Source: Pseudomonas sp. ADAK18
Lineage (GTDB): Bacteria > Pseudomonadota > Gammaproteobacteria > Pseudomonadales > Pseudomonadaceae
Direction of reading: 5' to 3'
Length of the DNA stretch: 64,000 bases
NCBI RefSeq assembly: GCF_012935695.1
Contig: NZ_CP052859.1
Span: 2,211,001 to 2,275,000, forward strand
Shown piece by piece: positions 44,648 to 53,681 of this stretch. A program made the position numbers and the translations under genes. Each line of letters starts with the position of its first letter. The first letter of the stretch is position 1. Under the pieces are notes generated by a model. That model did no database searches. It saw only the letters and a list, made by a program, of their open reading frames with translations, and was not told where the DNA came from.

Positions 44648-46204
44648 TCAGTTGAACTGCGGCGTATCGGCAGAGGCATCTTTTCTGTTGGCCGGCATGA
44701 CCTCCTGCCAGGAGGGCAGGCCAAAGCGGTCAGGCTTGCCCGCCGTGGCGGGATCAACATCGGCTCGGTTCCACCAACCGCCGCCCAACGCCTGGAAGAG
44801 CGCTGCGGTATCGCTGTAACGGGCGGCCTGGGCCTGGACGCGTGTGACCACGGTGTTTTGATAGGTTTGTTGGGCCGTGAGCAGATTGATGTACGCCACC
44901 GCACCGAGGCGGAACTGCGACTGCACCAGAGCCAGGCTCGCTTGAGCAGAACGTTCGGCGGCCACCTGCTGATTGAGCGCATCAGCATCGGCTTCCAGCG
45001 CCCGGAGCGCGTTGGCCACATCCTGGAAGGCGGCTATTACGGTACTGCGGTAACGGGCAGCCGACTCGTCATAGGCAGCCACGGCGGCGCGTTTGCGATG
45101 CTCGAGTGCCCCGGCGTCAAAGATGGGCTGGGTGATCGAGCCGGCAAGGCTCCAGACCCCGCTGCCAGATGAAAACAGCTTGGTCCCGCTCGCGACCGTG
45201 GAGCCCAGGGAGCCGGTGATGCTGAATTGCGGTAACTGATTGGCGATGGCCACCCCAATGTTCGCGCTGGCTTGATGCAATTGCGCCTGCGCGGAACGCA
45301 CATCAGGGCGCTGGCCCACGATTGCCGAGGGCAGGCTGACCGGCAATTCCTGCGGCAAATGCAGGGAGGCCAGAACGAAACGTTCGCCCTGATCCTGATT
45401 GGGAAACCGGCCGAGGTAGGCCATCAACTGGTTACGGGTCTGTGCCAGCTGTTTTTGCAGGGGCGGCAAGCTCGCGCGGGTTTGTGCCAGGGCCGTTTCT
45501 TGTGTGAGCACATTGGTGTCGCCAATGGCACCCAGTCGCCGCTGGGCTTGTAGAACGTCAAGTTGGTCGCTCTGCAGGCGAATGATTTCCTCGGTGGCCG
45601 CCACTTGATCGCGCACCGACGCCAGGCTCACGGCGGTATTGACCACATTCGAGGTCAGCGTGAGGTAAGTGGCCTCCAGCTGGAAGCGCTCGTACTCGGC
45701 CTGTGCCGTGGATGATTCGATCTGGCGACGGGTGCCCCCGAACACGTCCGGAGCGTAGGAAACGCTCAGCGACGCTGAGTTGACGGTCAGAATCGGTGAC
45801 GACGCAGTGCCTGTAGAGACCCCGGATACCTTCTCCCGGGTTTTCGACGCCGAGCCGCTCACCGAAGGAAACAGCGAGGCCTGGTCGGCATACACCAGTT
45901 CGTTGGCCTGACGCAGCGCCGCTTGGGCCGCGCTCACATCCGGGTTGGCCCGCAACGCCTCTTCGACCAATGCATTCAGCGCGGGTGAGCGGAACAGCGT
46001 CCACCATTGCCCGGGAATATCCATGCCGGCGACCAGCTTCTGCGCCGCGCCGCCTGCGGCCACATCCGCCGAAGCTGTGGTAGGCAGTTTTTCCTGAGAG
46101 TAGTCGGCACCGGCAGGAACATCGGGGCGGGTAAAGTTCGGCCCAACGGTACAACCAGCGAGTACAGCGAGGCACAGTAGGCTGACCGGCAAATGCTCTT
46201 TCAT
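44648..46204 (-). CDS. RND efflux outer-membrane lipoprotein (NodT family)
   Basis: A 518-residue outer-membrane factor with a lipobox (LLCLAVLAGCTVGPNF). It shows the OEP repeats, including the long coiled region RQANELVYADQASLFPSVSG and the second half with LNQQVAAERSAQASLALVQS. It is the first gene of the operon, an arrangement less common than adaptor-first. A palindrome-like stretch just upstream may bind a TetR or MarR regulator, but none is encoded next to it. Confidence 0.94.
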   Translation of the reverse strand: MKEHLPVSLLCLAVLAGCTVGPNFTRPDVPAGADYSQEKLPTTASADVAAGGAAQKLVAGMDIPGQWWTLFRSPALNALVEEALRANPDVSAAQAALRQANELVYADQASLFPSVSGSASKTREKVSGVSTGTASSPILTVNSASLSVSYAPDVFGGTRRQIESSTAQAEYERFQLEATYLTLTSNVVNTAVSLASVRDQVAATEEIIRLQSDQLDVLQAQRRLGAIGDTNVLTQETALAQTRASLPPLQKQLAQTRNQLMAYLGRFPNQDQGERFVLASLHLPQELPVSLPSAIVGQRPDVRSAQAQLHQASANIGVAIANQLPQFSITGSLGSTVASGTKLFSSGSGVWSLAGSITQPIFDAGALEHRKRAAVAAYDESAARYRSTVIAAFQDVANALRALEADADALNQQVAAERSAQASLALVQSQFRLGAVAYINLLTAQQTYQNTVVTRVQAQAARYSDTAALFQALGGGWWNRADVDPATAGKPDRFGLPSWQEVMPANRKDASADTPQFN

Positions 46205-46440
46205 ATTTACTCTAATTAATCAGTTAGTTAACTTCTTTGTTGAGTAGTGAAAGCAGGGAGCATTGGCCGGTCCTCCGTAAAGGGAGGAAATGGCAGCTGG
46301 GTTCTAGCCGGATGGATGCGTGGATTGAACGTTAATTCATGAGTTGGTTTACCGCCAATAGAGGAAATGTTGTCTGGCGGAGCTTTTGCTAGGCTTCGCA
46401 CTATGCTGCTCTCTTTCAAACGTCCAGTGAGAACGCTGCC
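46205..46440. promoter_or_regulatory. Divergent promoter region of the RND operon and gamma-glutamyltransferase
   Basis: Near the RND side, CTAATTAATCAGTTAG (46212-46227) is an imperfect palindrome (6 of 8 pairs) directly before the outer-membrane factor start. It is AT-rich and is a candidate operator. No gene is seen in the 236 bp. Confidence 0.4.
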
Positions 46441-48051
46441 ATGTTCAAGTTTTCAGTTCATGAGTATCCCTACGCCTCACAGCGTCAGTGCGTTTTCGCG
46501 AAACGCGGCATGGTCGCGGCGTCCCAACCCTTGGCCGCAGAAGCGGGGATTGAAATGCTACGCAAGGGTGGCAACGCCATTGACGCGGCGATTGCCACGG
46601 CGGCGGCGCTGACGGTGGTTGAACCGACCGGCTGCGGGATTGGTGGCGATGCCTTTGCGCTGGTGTGGACGCAGAATAAATTGCATGGCTTGAATGCCAG
46701 CGGCCATGCCCCGCAAGCCCTGAGCATCGAGGCGGTGAAAGCGGCTGGCCACGCGCATATGCCATCGCATGGCTGGACGCCGGTCACCGTGCCGGGTTGC
46801 CCGGCGGCCTGGGCAGAATTGTCCAGGCGCTTCGGGCGCTTGCCCTTTGCCGAGCTGTTGCAACCGGCCATCAGCCTGGCGCGGGATGGGTTTCCCGTCT
46901 CACCGGTCGTCTCACTGCTCTGGCAAACCGCGCTGGAGAATTTCACTCAGGACCGGGACGTCGCCCTCGACGCGTGGTTCGAGACTTTTTTGATCGAGGG
47001 CAGGGCACCACGAGCCGGCGAGATGTTTCACAACCCCGCCCAGGCGCAGACCTTAATGGAGTTGGCGGCAACCGGCTGCGAAAGTTTCTACCGTGGCGCC
47101 CTGGCGCAACGTTTGGACGCGCACTCCCGGGCCACGGGCGGTTACCTGCGTGCCAGTGACTTGCAGGACTACCACGCCCAGTGGGTTGACCCGATCAAGG
47201 TGAATTACAGGGGGTATGACGTCTGGGAGATTCCGCCCAGCGGCCAGGGGCTGATAGCATTGATGACCTTGAAAATCCTCGAAGGCTTCGACTTCGATCA
47301 CCGCGACAGCCAACAGACCTGGCACCGTCAACTTGAAGCCATGAAACTTGCGTACAGCGACGGTTTACACCACATCACCGACCCAGCCCATATGCGGGTC
47401 GCCGTTGAAGACTTGCTCAGTGAGTCCTATACCGCCCAGCGCCGTGCACAGATCGGCGAGCAGGCAGTGGCGCCACATCCGGGGGATCCTCACGCCAGCG
47501 GCACGGTGTACCTGGCCACCGCCGATGGCGAAGGCAATATGGTCTCGTTCATCCAGAGCAACTACCACGGCTTTGGCTCCGGCGTGGTGCTGCCCAATAG
47601 CGGTATCGCCCTGCAAAACCGCGGCGAAGAATTCAGCCTCGATCCTGAGCATGTCAATTGCCTGGCTCCCGGGAAGAAAACCTTTCATACCATCATCCCG
47701 GGGTTTCTCAGCAAAAACGGTGTGGCATTGGGGCCGTTCGGTGTCATGGGCGCCTACATGCAACCCCAGGGGCATGTGCAGTTGGTCATGAACCTGGTGG
47801 ATTTTGGCCTGAACCCGCAAGCCGCGCTGGATGCACCGCGCTGGCAATGGCTGGGAGGGCTGAAGGTCGGCATCGAGCAGGGCGCTTCGCGTGATATGGC
47901 CGCCGCGTTGGCGAGGCGAGGGCATGAGGTGCAAATAGCCTGCAACCTGACCCGCTACGGACGAGGACAGATCATCCTGCGTAATCCTGAAACCGGCGTG
48001 TTATGCGGCGGGACTGAACCACGCACGGACTCGCATATCGCGGTGTGTTGA
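46441..48051 (+). CDS. Gamma-glutamyltransferase family protein, no signal peptide
   Basis: A 536-residue Ntn-hydrolase. The autocatalytic threonine is Thr355 in DPHASGTVYLATADGEGN. Other family motifs are MLRKGGNAIDAAIATAAALT, EPTGCGIGGDAFALVW, and the lid region NRGEEFSLDPEHVNCLAPGK. No signal peptide is seen (MFKFSVHEYPYASQRQC), so it is probably cytosolic, like the YwrD group, and may hydrolyse gamma-glutamyl or other amide compounds inside the cell rather than periplasmic glutathione. Monocistronic. Confidence 0.93.
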   Translation: MFKFSVHEYPYASQRQCVFAKRGMVAASQPLAAEAGIEMLRKGGNAIDAAIATAAALTVVEPTGCGIGGDAFALVWTQNKLHGLNASGHAPQALSIEAVKAAGHAHMPSHGWTPVTVPGCPAAWAELSRRFGRLPFAELLQPAISLARDGFPVSPVVSLLWQTALENFTQDRDVALDAWFETFLIEGRAPRAGEMFHNPAQAQTLMELAATGCESFYRGALAQRLDAHSRATGGYLRASDLQDYHAQWVDPIKVNYRGYDVWEIPPSGQGLIALMTLKILEGFDFDHRDSQQTWHRQLEAMKLAYSDGLHHITDPAHMRVAVEDLLSESYTAQRRAQIGEQAVAPHPGDPHASGTVYLATADGEGNMVSFIQSNYHGFGSGVVLPNSGIALQNRGEEFSLDPEHVNCLAPGKKTFHTIIPGFLSKNGVALGPFGVMGAYMQPQGHVQLVMNLVDFGLNPQAALDAPRWQWLGGLKVGIEQGASRDMAAALARRGHEVQIACNLTRYGRGQIILRNPETGVLCGGTEPRTDSHIAVC

Positions 48052-48074
48052 GGTCGCGGCTACGAGGCGGCCAT

Positions 48075-49334
48075 TTATCGCCCGAATTGCGCAGGTTCCC
48101 CCAACAACTTCTTTTGCCGCGAGGCCGGTGCGCTGGTGGGGAAAAGCACTTCGGTCGGCCGAAAGCGGGCGATGCCGCAGGCGGCGGCAATGCGCTGGCG
48201 TTGCTGACCCTGGGCAAGTGCTTGCTGAAAACTGTTCACGCTATGCGGCAGCCCCAGCATATAGCTGACGCCCGCCTGGAAATCACCTCCATGGGCCTGC
48301 CACCAGACTGCAATTGACTGCGGGTCGGGCCAGGGCAGGTTCTCATCGGGGTCCATGACGACATTGGAGTCCTCGGCGTCGTCGTTCGGGCCAGCATCGA
48401 AATCCGGCAGCTGCTGCAGTTCCAGATTGAGCAGCGCCAAGTCTGCGCCGGTCATCAGGCTGAAGGCTTCGCCGGCGACGCGGGCATAAGGCAGGTCGCT
48501 CATCTGCTGGATCAGCCACGGCACGCCGACGGGATCGCCCAGCAGCCCAATGGCCTGGATGCCGATGCGCGGCTGCTCAGGGTTCTGTATCAACTGGTGT
48601 ATCCAGGCGATGCTGTGCTCACGATGTTGCCAGGCCAACAGGACGCAGAGCGCACGGTACTGGAACTCACCCGGTTGCTCAGCGAAGGGTCGCAGTGACT
48701 CCAGTGCGTGCTCATCGCCCATCTGCGCGGTGGCCCAATTGACCCAGAAGCGTGTCGCTGCATCTTTATGTAGACGGTGGGCACGAATGGTCGGCATCAA
48801 GTCATGCCGGCGCAGTTCGCCGGCCGTACGGGCGGCACGTGCCAGCACGCTGGGCTCGGCTTGCGAAAGCTCCGTAAGCAGGGCAGCGCCCGGATCGTGA
48901 CGATGCATACCACAGGCAGCAAGGCCGAGGCGGCGGAACAGGGGCTTGGGGGAGGCGAGCATGCGGTCGATCCAGGGTGCTACCCACTCCCAGTCGAGCC
49001 ACCCCAAGGCCATCAGATAACCGCGCTCCGTTTCCACGGCGTTTCTCACGTGTTCGCTGAGCTGCGATAACCCATTCGTATTGTGCGCCTCGAAGGCCAG
49101 GACCACGCTGGCGAATATCTCGCCAACCGTGTGTGGGCCAAGTTGGGCCAGCAAGGTTTCCAGGCCGGCGGGGCCGGCGATACGCAGGCCATCGAGATGG
49201 GCGTCGATACGGTCTTCCAGTTTGCCGAGATCGTCCAGATCGTAATGCGGCGCGCGTAATGCGTAGTCGCGCAGGATGGCGAGGAAGCTGGCTTCTTCAG
49301 CATGCAGGTCAAGGACGACGGGGAGGGTGTTCAT
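48075..49334 (-). CDS. TIGR02270 family T6SS-associated protein, HEAT-like repeats
   Basis: A 419-residue protein made of short alpha-helical repeats (LFRRLGLAACGMHRHDPGAA; RLHKDAATRFWVNWATAQMG), as in the TIGR02270 family found with T6SS genes. The C-terminus has DENLPWPDPQSIAVWWQAHG and a helical end. It is the last gene of the VgrG module, at the place of PA0101 in the P. aeruginosa vgrG1b locus. Its role is unknown; an accessory or adaptor function with the effector genes is plausible. Confidence 0.85.
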   Translation of the reverse strand: MNTLPVVLDLHAEEASFLAILRDYALRAPHYDLDDLGKLEDRIDAHLDGLRIAGPAGLETLLAQLGPHTVGEIFASVVLAFEAHNTNGLSQLSEHVRNAVETERGYLMALGWLDWEWVAPWIDRMLASPKPLFRRLGLAACGMHRHDPGAALLTELSQAEPSVLARAARTAGELRRHDLMPTIRAHRLHKDAATRFWVNWATAQMGDEHALESLRPFAEQPGEFQYRALCVLLAWQHREHSIAWIHQLIQNPEQPRIGIQAIGLLGDPVGVPWLIQQMSDLPYARVAGEAFSLMTGADLALLNLELQQLPDFDAGPNDDAEDSNVVMDPDENLPWPDPQSIAVWWQAHGGDFQAGVSYMLGLPHSVNSFQQALAQGQQRQRIAAACGIARFRPTEVLFPTSAPASRQKKLLGEPAQFGR

Positions 49335-49376
49335 CAGTCGTTGGTCCTGATGCGAGGGCAGGGCGGGAGCGTCGGG

Positions 49377-50300
49377 TTAGTCAATTTGCAGGCACCGCGT
49401 CCAGGTCGAACCATCGAACTGCATGACATCCTTGGGCCCGATGGACCACATGATCCCGTCGGCCGCGCTCAGGTGATAACAGGTCAGCGGAACGTCGTCG
49501 CCGAAATCGACGGGCTTGAGCTTGCCGTCCTCGAGCCGGTAGACGAAATGGGTGGACGACACGTAAAGCTGCCCATCGAAAACTTCCATGCCCCAGAGGT
49601 CTTCCTCGGTGCTTTCATGTTCGATCATTTCCCATTGATCATTGCGTCCCCGAAGCAAGGTCCCGAGTTGGCCACAGGCATAGGCAAAACCATCCGGCGC
49701 GCAGCGAACCTTGTAGAGCGCCAGGTTGGTCGGGCTGTTCTGCTGGGTGAAGCGGGCGCCGTCGTACTGCCAGATTTCGCCTTCCCAGCCGACGGTATAG
49801 ATTTCCTGTTCGCTGAAGCCATCGATGGACTCAAAGCTGGTGTCGGTGATTGGAGTGTCACCGACTTGGGCGCTCTGGTCGATGCATCTCCACTGGTCCT
49901 CGTCCTCGCGAAGATAGGCTTGCCGGCAGGTGCCTACGGCATAGGCTCGACCTTTGGCGATGCCACGGATTTCACGTAGAGGGCCGCGTTTTTTTGGGTC
50001 TACGCCGCAGTTGGCGATGACTTCTTGCGAAAGAGTGCCACCACCACTGGCTTCGACCGACCCTTCCGTGCCAAGCGCCAGATAACGTTCGGCTGGCACA
50101 TGGCAGACTGTTCCGGAACAGGCGAGCCATGGCACTGTGTCGGCGCCCCAGGTTCCACAATCCAGAGAGATCAGTATCGAACCGGTGTAACCTTCACTAA
50201 TAGAGATGTCGTTCGTGGTAATCAAATAACTGAGGTCTGAGTAGCGAACGACTCCAGTACCAATGCTAAGTCCGCGGAATCGTGGGTCTCGAGGGTCCAT
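49377..50300 (-). CDS. Immunity-protein candidate (Tsi7-like), beta-propeller-like
   Basis: A 307-residue protein with repeated strands that read like a six- or seven-bladed propeller (REIRGIAKGRAYAVGTCRQA; IYTVGWEGEIWQYDGARFTQ; LYKVRCAPDGFAYACGQLGT; LWGMEVFDGQLYVSSTHFVY). There is no signal peptide, so it acts in the cytoplasm, as expected for immunity against a DNase. It lies directly downstream of the PAAR-like nuclease, where PA0100 (Tsi7) lies in P. aeruginosa. The immunity role is inferred from position. Confidence 0.8.
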   Translation of the reverse strand: MDPRDPRFRGLSIGTGVVRYSDLSYLITTNDISISEGYTGSILISLDCGTWGADTVPWLACSGTVCHVPAERYLALGTEGSVEASGGGTLSQEVIANCGVDPKKRGPLREIRGIAKGRAYAVGTCRQAYLREDEDQWRCIDQSAQVGDTPITDTSFESIDGFSEQEIYTVGWEGEIWQYDGARFTQQNSPTNLALYKVRCAPDGFAYACGQLGTLLRGRNDQWEMIEHESTEEDLWGMEVFDGQLYVSSTHFVYRLEDGKLKPVDFGDDVPLTCYHLSAADGIMWSIGPKDVMQFDGSTWTRCLQID

Positions 50301-50323
50301 GTAGGTCTCCTGAAGCGAATAAA

Positions 50324-51517
50324 TTAACGACGAGTTTTTTTGTTATCGAACATCTCGGCCTGAGCCTTATCGCGCTCGTCTTGATTGCTGGTCATGGAAG
50401 CACAGGCATTGATCGGTTTTTCCTTGCCAGGGTCCTTGGCTTTGTCGTGATACGTGTTCAACTGAGCTTCCAGACATTCCTGACTACAGTCGGAGTTCGG
50501 GAAGGTTTTCTTGGCCGCCTTGGCCCCAGTCTGCGTGGCCTTGGACCTTGGCCATTCACCTTTTGCATCGGCCTCCTCCATGGCCACCACCCCACGTCGG
50601 GTATGAATCTGGCCGTGGGTAGCGGTGGTCTGATTGGGTCCCTCTACGCACATCACTGGGGCTTTGTCGGTCTGGTATTTGCTCCAGCCGGCTTTTGTGG
50701 GGTGCTTGCTTCGGGGTTGGCCGGGAAAGGCCGGCCCGTCGGTAAAGGACGCCGAGTCGATCAGGTGGTCACCGGTTTGCCCAGGGCAACATCTGTTGGG
50801 TTTGAACGGCGCGAGAAAACAGCGCATCGCCTTTTGGCAAGGGTCGCGGTTGATGGTCTTGGCCAGGGACGAATACTCGCCCTGGACTTCGGCATGTTTG
50901 CCCAGATAGGCCGCATTATCTTTAAACCCGCCGCCTGCCGCACTTTTAGCGGCTTTCCTGGCGCTGGTCGCAGCCTGTAGCTTGCTGATATCCGGGCAGA
51001 TCATTTTCTGCTTGGTGTCCCCGCAAGCGTCTTTCGCCCGGTCTCGTTCTCCCTCGCATTGGGCCAAATCCTTGGCGAGTGCCATTCGGTCCGTATAGGT
51101 CCAGGGCATGGTATTGCCCGGTTGGGAGGCATGATTGTGGGTGGTCAGGTCCATGTGCCGGACGACGTTCTTCCCTTCGTATTTCACATCCATCGACCAG
51201 GAGGTGAAATACACCTTGCCCTTTATCTTGCTGGTGACGACGCCCTTTTTGGGCGCATTTCCCGCCTCATCCCCATAGCTGGTCTTGAAGTAGCTTTGGT
51301 CCTTGAGCATGATTTCCTTACCACTGATTTTCACCGTCCGACTGCCCTTGGTCGTGTCCTTGGCCATGCCGGTGTTGGGGTAGGGGATGGGCACACCCAG
51401 CGGAGTGGGCGGGGCCACGGGCGGGGTGAAGCAGACATCCGGAAAGCAGGCGATCGATTTGCCGTCGGCCGATTTGCAGGAGACTTCCATATTGTTGGCA
51501 AATACTTGGTTGGCCAT
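50324..51517 (-). CDS. T6SS effector: PAAR-like DUF4150 domain with GHH2-type nuclease (Tse7-like)
   Basis: A 397-residue protein. Residues 1-130 form a DUF4150 PAAR-like domain (NNMEVSCKSADGKSIACFPD; GVPIPYPNTGMAKDTTKGSR; VVRHMDLTTHNHASQPGN) that caps the VgrG spike. The C-terminal part, from about residue 230, is a cysteine-rich toxin domain with CCPGQTGDHLIDSASF (His251) and THGQIH (His301, His305), as in Tox-GHH2 nucleases. P. aeruginosa Tse7 (PA0099) has this architecture and is a DNase. At the signature site this protein has Gly-Asp-His rather than the Gly-His-His I would expect. The start ATG 51517 overlaps the upstream gene by ATGA. Confidence 0.88.
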   Translation of the reverse strand: MANQVFANNMEVSCKSADGKSIACFPDVCFTPPVAPPTPLGVPIPYPNTGMAKDTTKGSRTVKISGKEIMLKDQSYFKTSYGDEAGNAPKKGVVTSKIKGKVYFTSWSMDVKYEGKNVVRHMDLTTHNHASQPGNTMPWTYTDRMALAKDLAQCEGERDRAKDACGDTKQKMICPDISKLQAATSARKAAKSAAGGGFKDNAAYLGKHAEVQGEYSSLAKTINRDPCQKAMRCFLAPFKPNRCCPGQTGDHLIDSASFTDGPAFPGQPRSKHPTKAGWSKYQTDKAPVMCVEGPNQTTATHGQIHTRRGVVAMEEADAKGEWPRSKATQTGAKAAKKTFPNSDCSQECLEAQLNTYHDKAKDPGKEKPINACASMTSNQDERDKAQAEMFDNKKTRR

Positions 51518-52554
51518 CAGGCAGCCCTCACGGTCTGGTAACTGAGCAGCGCGACGGCGCGTTGGCCGGCGTCGTTGCCCAGGTGGCAAAAAATATTCGG
51601 CCCTTCGCCATAGCCCTTACGGCTGGCGGCCAGCGCCACGGCGAGCATCGCCGGGCCGATGGCGGCGCCGACTTCGCCGATGCAGTCGGCTGGATGCCAG
51701 AGATGGAAGAACTCCTTGCGTACTCGCAGGCTGCGGCTCAGGGCCAGGGAGGCTTCCTTGAAGTAATACTGTTCGCCGGAAATATCCGTCAGGCGAAAAT
51801 CCATCTGTTCCAACCCGCAACCGGCTTCGCTCAGGGCTGCGCGGACAGCCTGGGTCAGGCCTTCGGCGCGCAGCGGGATGTCTTCGGATTCCACCGTGGC
51901 CTGTTCTGTGCCGAAACCCAGGCCGATGCAGGCCAATTGCGGCTTTTCGTTGACGACGGGGGCGGCCAGCACCACGGCTGCGGCACCTTCGCCGGGGATA
52001 AAGCCGTTGGAGTTCTGACTGGTGAGCAGGCGTTCGCGTTGCTCGAAGGCGGACAGCGTTGCTGCGCTAAGGAAGGAATCGACGCCGGCAATCAGCACGT
52101 GACGATGGCCACCCCGGTAGATCAGCGTACGTGCGTCAAGCAGGGCCACGGCGGCGCTGATCCGGCCATGGGCGATGATGCTGGAGGCGGGATGAAAGCG
52201 CAGGCCCAGTTCGTCTTCGATGGCGTGCAGCAGCCCTTTATCGAGACCCTCGAGGCGGCCGGGGCGTTCGGGCTCCGCCAGCCCCAGCAGCAGCGGGGTC
52301 TTTTCCGGGTCGACGTTGGGGGTGCTGTGCAGGGCCTCAGCGATGGCCCGGGCGGCCATTTTGATCAGCTTGGTGCGGCCGCGCCAGGGTTGTTCCAACG
52401 GCACACTGGCGGCAATCAGCCATTCGCCGCCGCGATCGATAAAGCGGGTTTCCTGGAAGTTGTCGATGGCGCAGCGGATCGCCGCGCAACTGGCCGGTGC
52501 GCTGAGGCCGACAGCGCTGACCATGCCGGAGCCGATGATGCACAGAGCACTCAT
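51517..52554 (-). CDS. Beta-ketoacyl-synthase-like protein of the T6SS module, probably non-catalytic
   Basis: A 345-residue thiolase-fold protein. The GEGAAAVVLAAP segment and the C-terminal HPADCIGEVGAAIGPAMLA match ketoacyl synthases. At the nucleophile elbow, where TACxSG is expected, the sequence reads SIIAHGRISAAVALLDAR with no cysteine. It is shorter than FabF (about 410 residues). It occupies the position of PA0098 in the P. aeruginosa vgrG1b cluster. Its role there is unknown; a chaperone or scaffold function is more likely than fatty-acid synthesis. ATGA overlaps on both sides indicate tight coupling. Confidence 0.82.
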   Translation of the reverse strand: MSALCIIGSGMVSAVGLSAPASCAAIRCAIDNFQETRFIDRGGEWLIAASVPLEQPWRGRTKLIKMAARAIAEALHSTPNVDPEKTPLLLGLAEPERPGRLEGLDKGLLHAIEDELGLRFHPASSIIAHGRISAAVALLDARTLIYRGGHRHVLIAGVDSFLSAATLSAFEQRERLLTSQNSNGFIPGEGAAAVVLAAPVVNEKPQLACIGLGFGTEQATVESEDIPLRAEGLTQAVRAALSEAGCGLEQMDFRLTDISGEQYYFKEASLALSRSLRVRKEFFHLWHPADCIGEVGAAIGPAMLAVALAASRKGYGEGPNIFCHLGNDAGQRAVALLSYQTVRAA

Positions 52555-53666
52555 CAGTGTGTTTCCTCCGGGGCGCGCTTGGCGTTTACCAGGGCGCGCA
52601 GCGACGGGTAGTAGTCCTTACCCAGTTCTCGGGCCCTCCACCAGCCCGTGGACATGGTGCCGACCAGCACCTGGGCAATCTCGAACATGTTGCGCCGTAG
52701 CGGACGGGAGATACGCCAGGTCAACTGCACCTGGCGAGCGTCTGTGTCGATCAGCAGGGTGTCGATCACCGCTGACACCGTTTCATGGCCGCCTTTCTTC
52801 AGGAAGAAGGTCACCGGCACCTCCATTTCAGGGATGCGAAAGCCTGCTCGCTCCTGGGAGGTGAGGTTTAGCAGCAGCACATCCTCACCGCCGCGCAGGT
52901 AGTCGACCTGCTGATCGTCAGGGGCTGCCTGATAGTAGCGGGTATCGAAATCCGCTGGCAGAAACGGAAAGCAGTCAGCCTTCCAGGCATCGTCGTAGGT
53001 ACCGGCGAAGCGGGCGCGTTGCGGCCAGCTACGACCGATGGGGCCGAGGGCCATAGGGCGGAAGTCGCCACAGGGATTGTCGATCGGCTTGCCCAATTCC
53101 TCGGTGTTGGGCATTGGCCTACCGACGATGTAGGCGTGATCAAGTCCGCGCGGGTACCAGCCACAACCACTTGGGTTGTCCAGGTAACCGTCACGCATTT
53201 CGGGGGCGTTCACCATAGGATGGGAGCCACCGTAGGCCTGGGCATAGGAGATGCTCTGTTCGGTAAACGGTTGCGGCGAGCCGGGAGAGATGCCCAATAG
53301 TCCCAATTGCCATTGCCTCGGGCCAAGGACGGAAAAAGCCTTGCTCACCCGACCCACGCGAATACCCGCAGTCAACTGCGTCAAGGGCCGCCCGCCGGGC
53401 GCATAGGCCTTGCCACACACCAGTACATCGCAGAACGGCTTGACCGGGGCGAAGTCCATTTCCAGCAGCGGGGCGCTGAGGCCCGGTTCGCCGAGGAAGG
53501 TGTCAGCCATCAGCAGCGGTTGCTGGCTGTCAGCGAGGGTCAAGGCGCGGCCGTCCAGCGGTAGATTGAACGTGCCTTTGGCCACCACGACCAGAGATTC
53601 GCGGCCATCGCGCGTCACGCCCAGGGTATAGGCAACAATCAGTTTGCTGGCATTGAGCAGTTCCAT
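52554..53666 (-). CDS. DUF2169 protein, effector-loading chaperone candidate
   Basis: A 370-residue protein of the DUF2169 family (ESLVVVAKGTFNLPLDGRAL; EMDFAPVKPFCDVLVCGKAY; IGRSWPQRARFAGTYDDAWK). DUF2169 proteins are encoded next to VgrG and PAAR-type effectors and are thought to help load the effector on the spike. It matches PA0097 by position. The stop overlaps the start of the ketoacyl-synthase-like gene (52554-52556). Confidence 0.88.
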   Translation of the reverse strand: MELLNASKLIVAYTLGVTRDGRESLVVVAKGTFNLPLDGRALTLADSQQPLLMADTFLGEPGLSAPLLEMDFAPVKPFCDVLVCGKAYAPGGRPLTQLTAGIRVGRVSKAFSVLGPRQWQLGLLGISPGSPQPFTEQSISYAQAYGGSHPMVNAPEMRDGYLDNPSGCGWYPRGLDHAYIVGRPMPNTEELGKPIDNPCGDFRPMALGPIGRSWPQRARFAGTYDDAWKADCFPFLPADFDTRYYQAAPDDQQVDYLRGGEDVLLLNLTSQERAGFRIPEMEVPVTFFLKKGGHETVSAVIDTLLIDTDARQVQLTWRISRPLRRNMFEIAQVLVGTMSTGWWRARELGKDYYPSLRALVNAKRAPEETH

Positions 53667-53681
53667 AGGCCGACTACCTGT

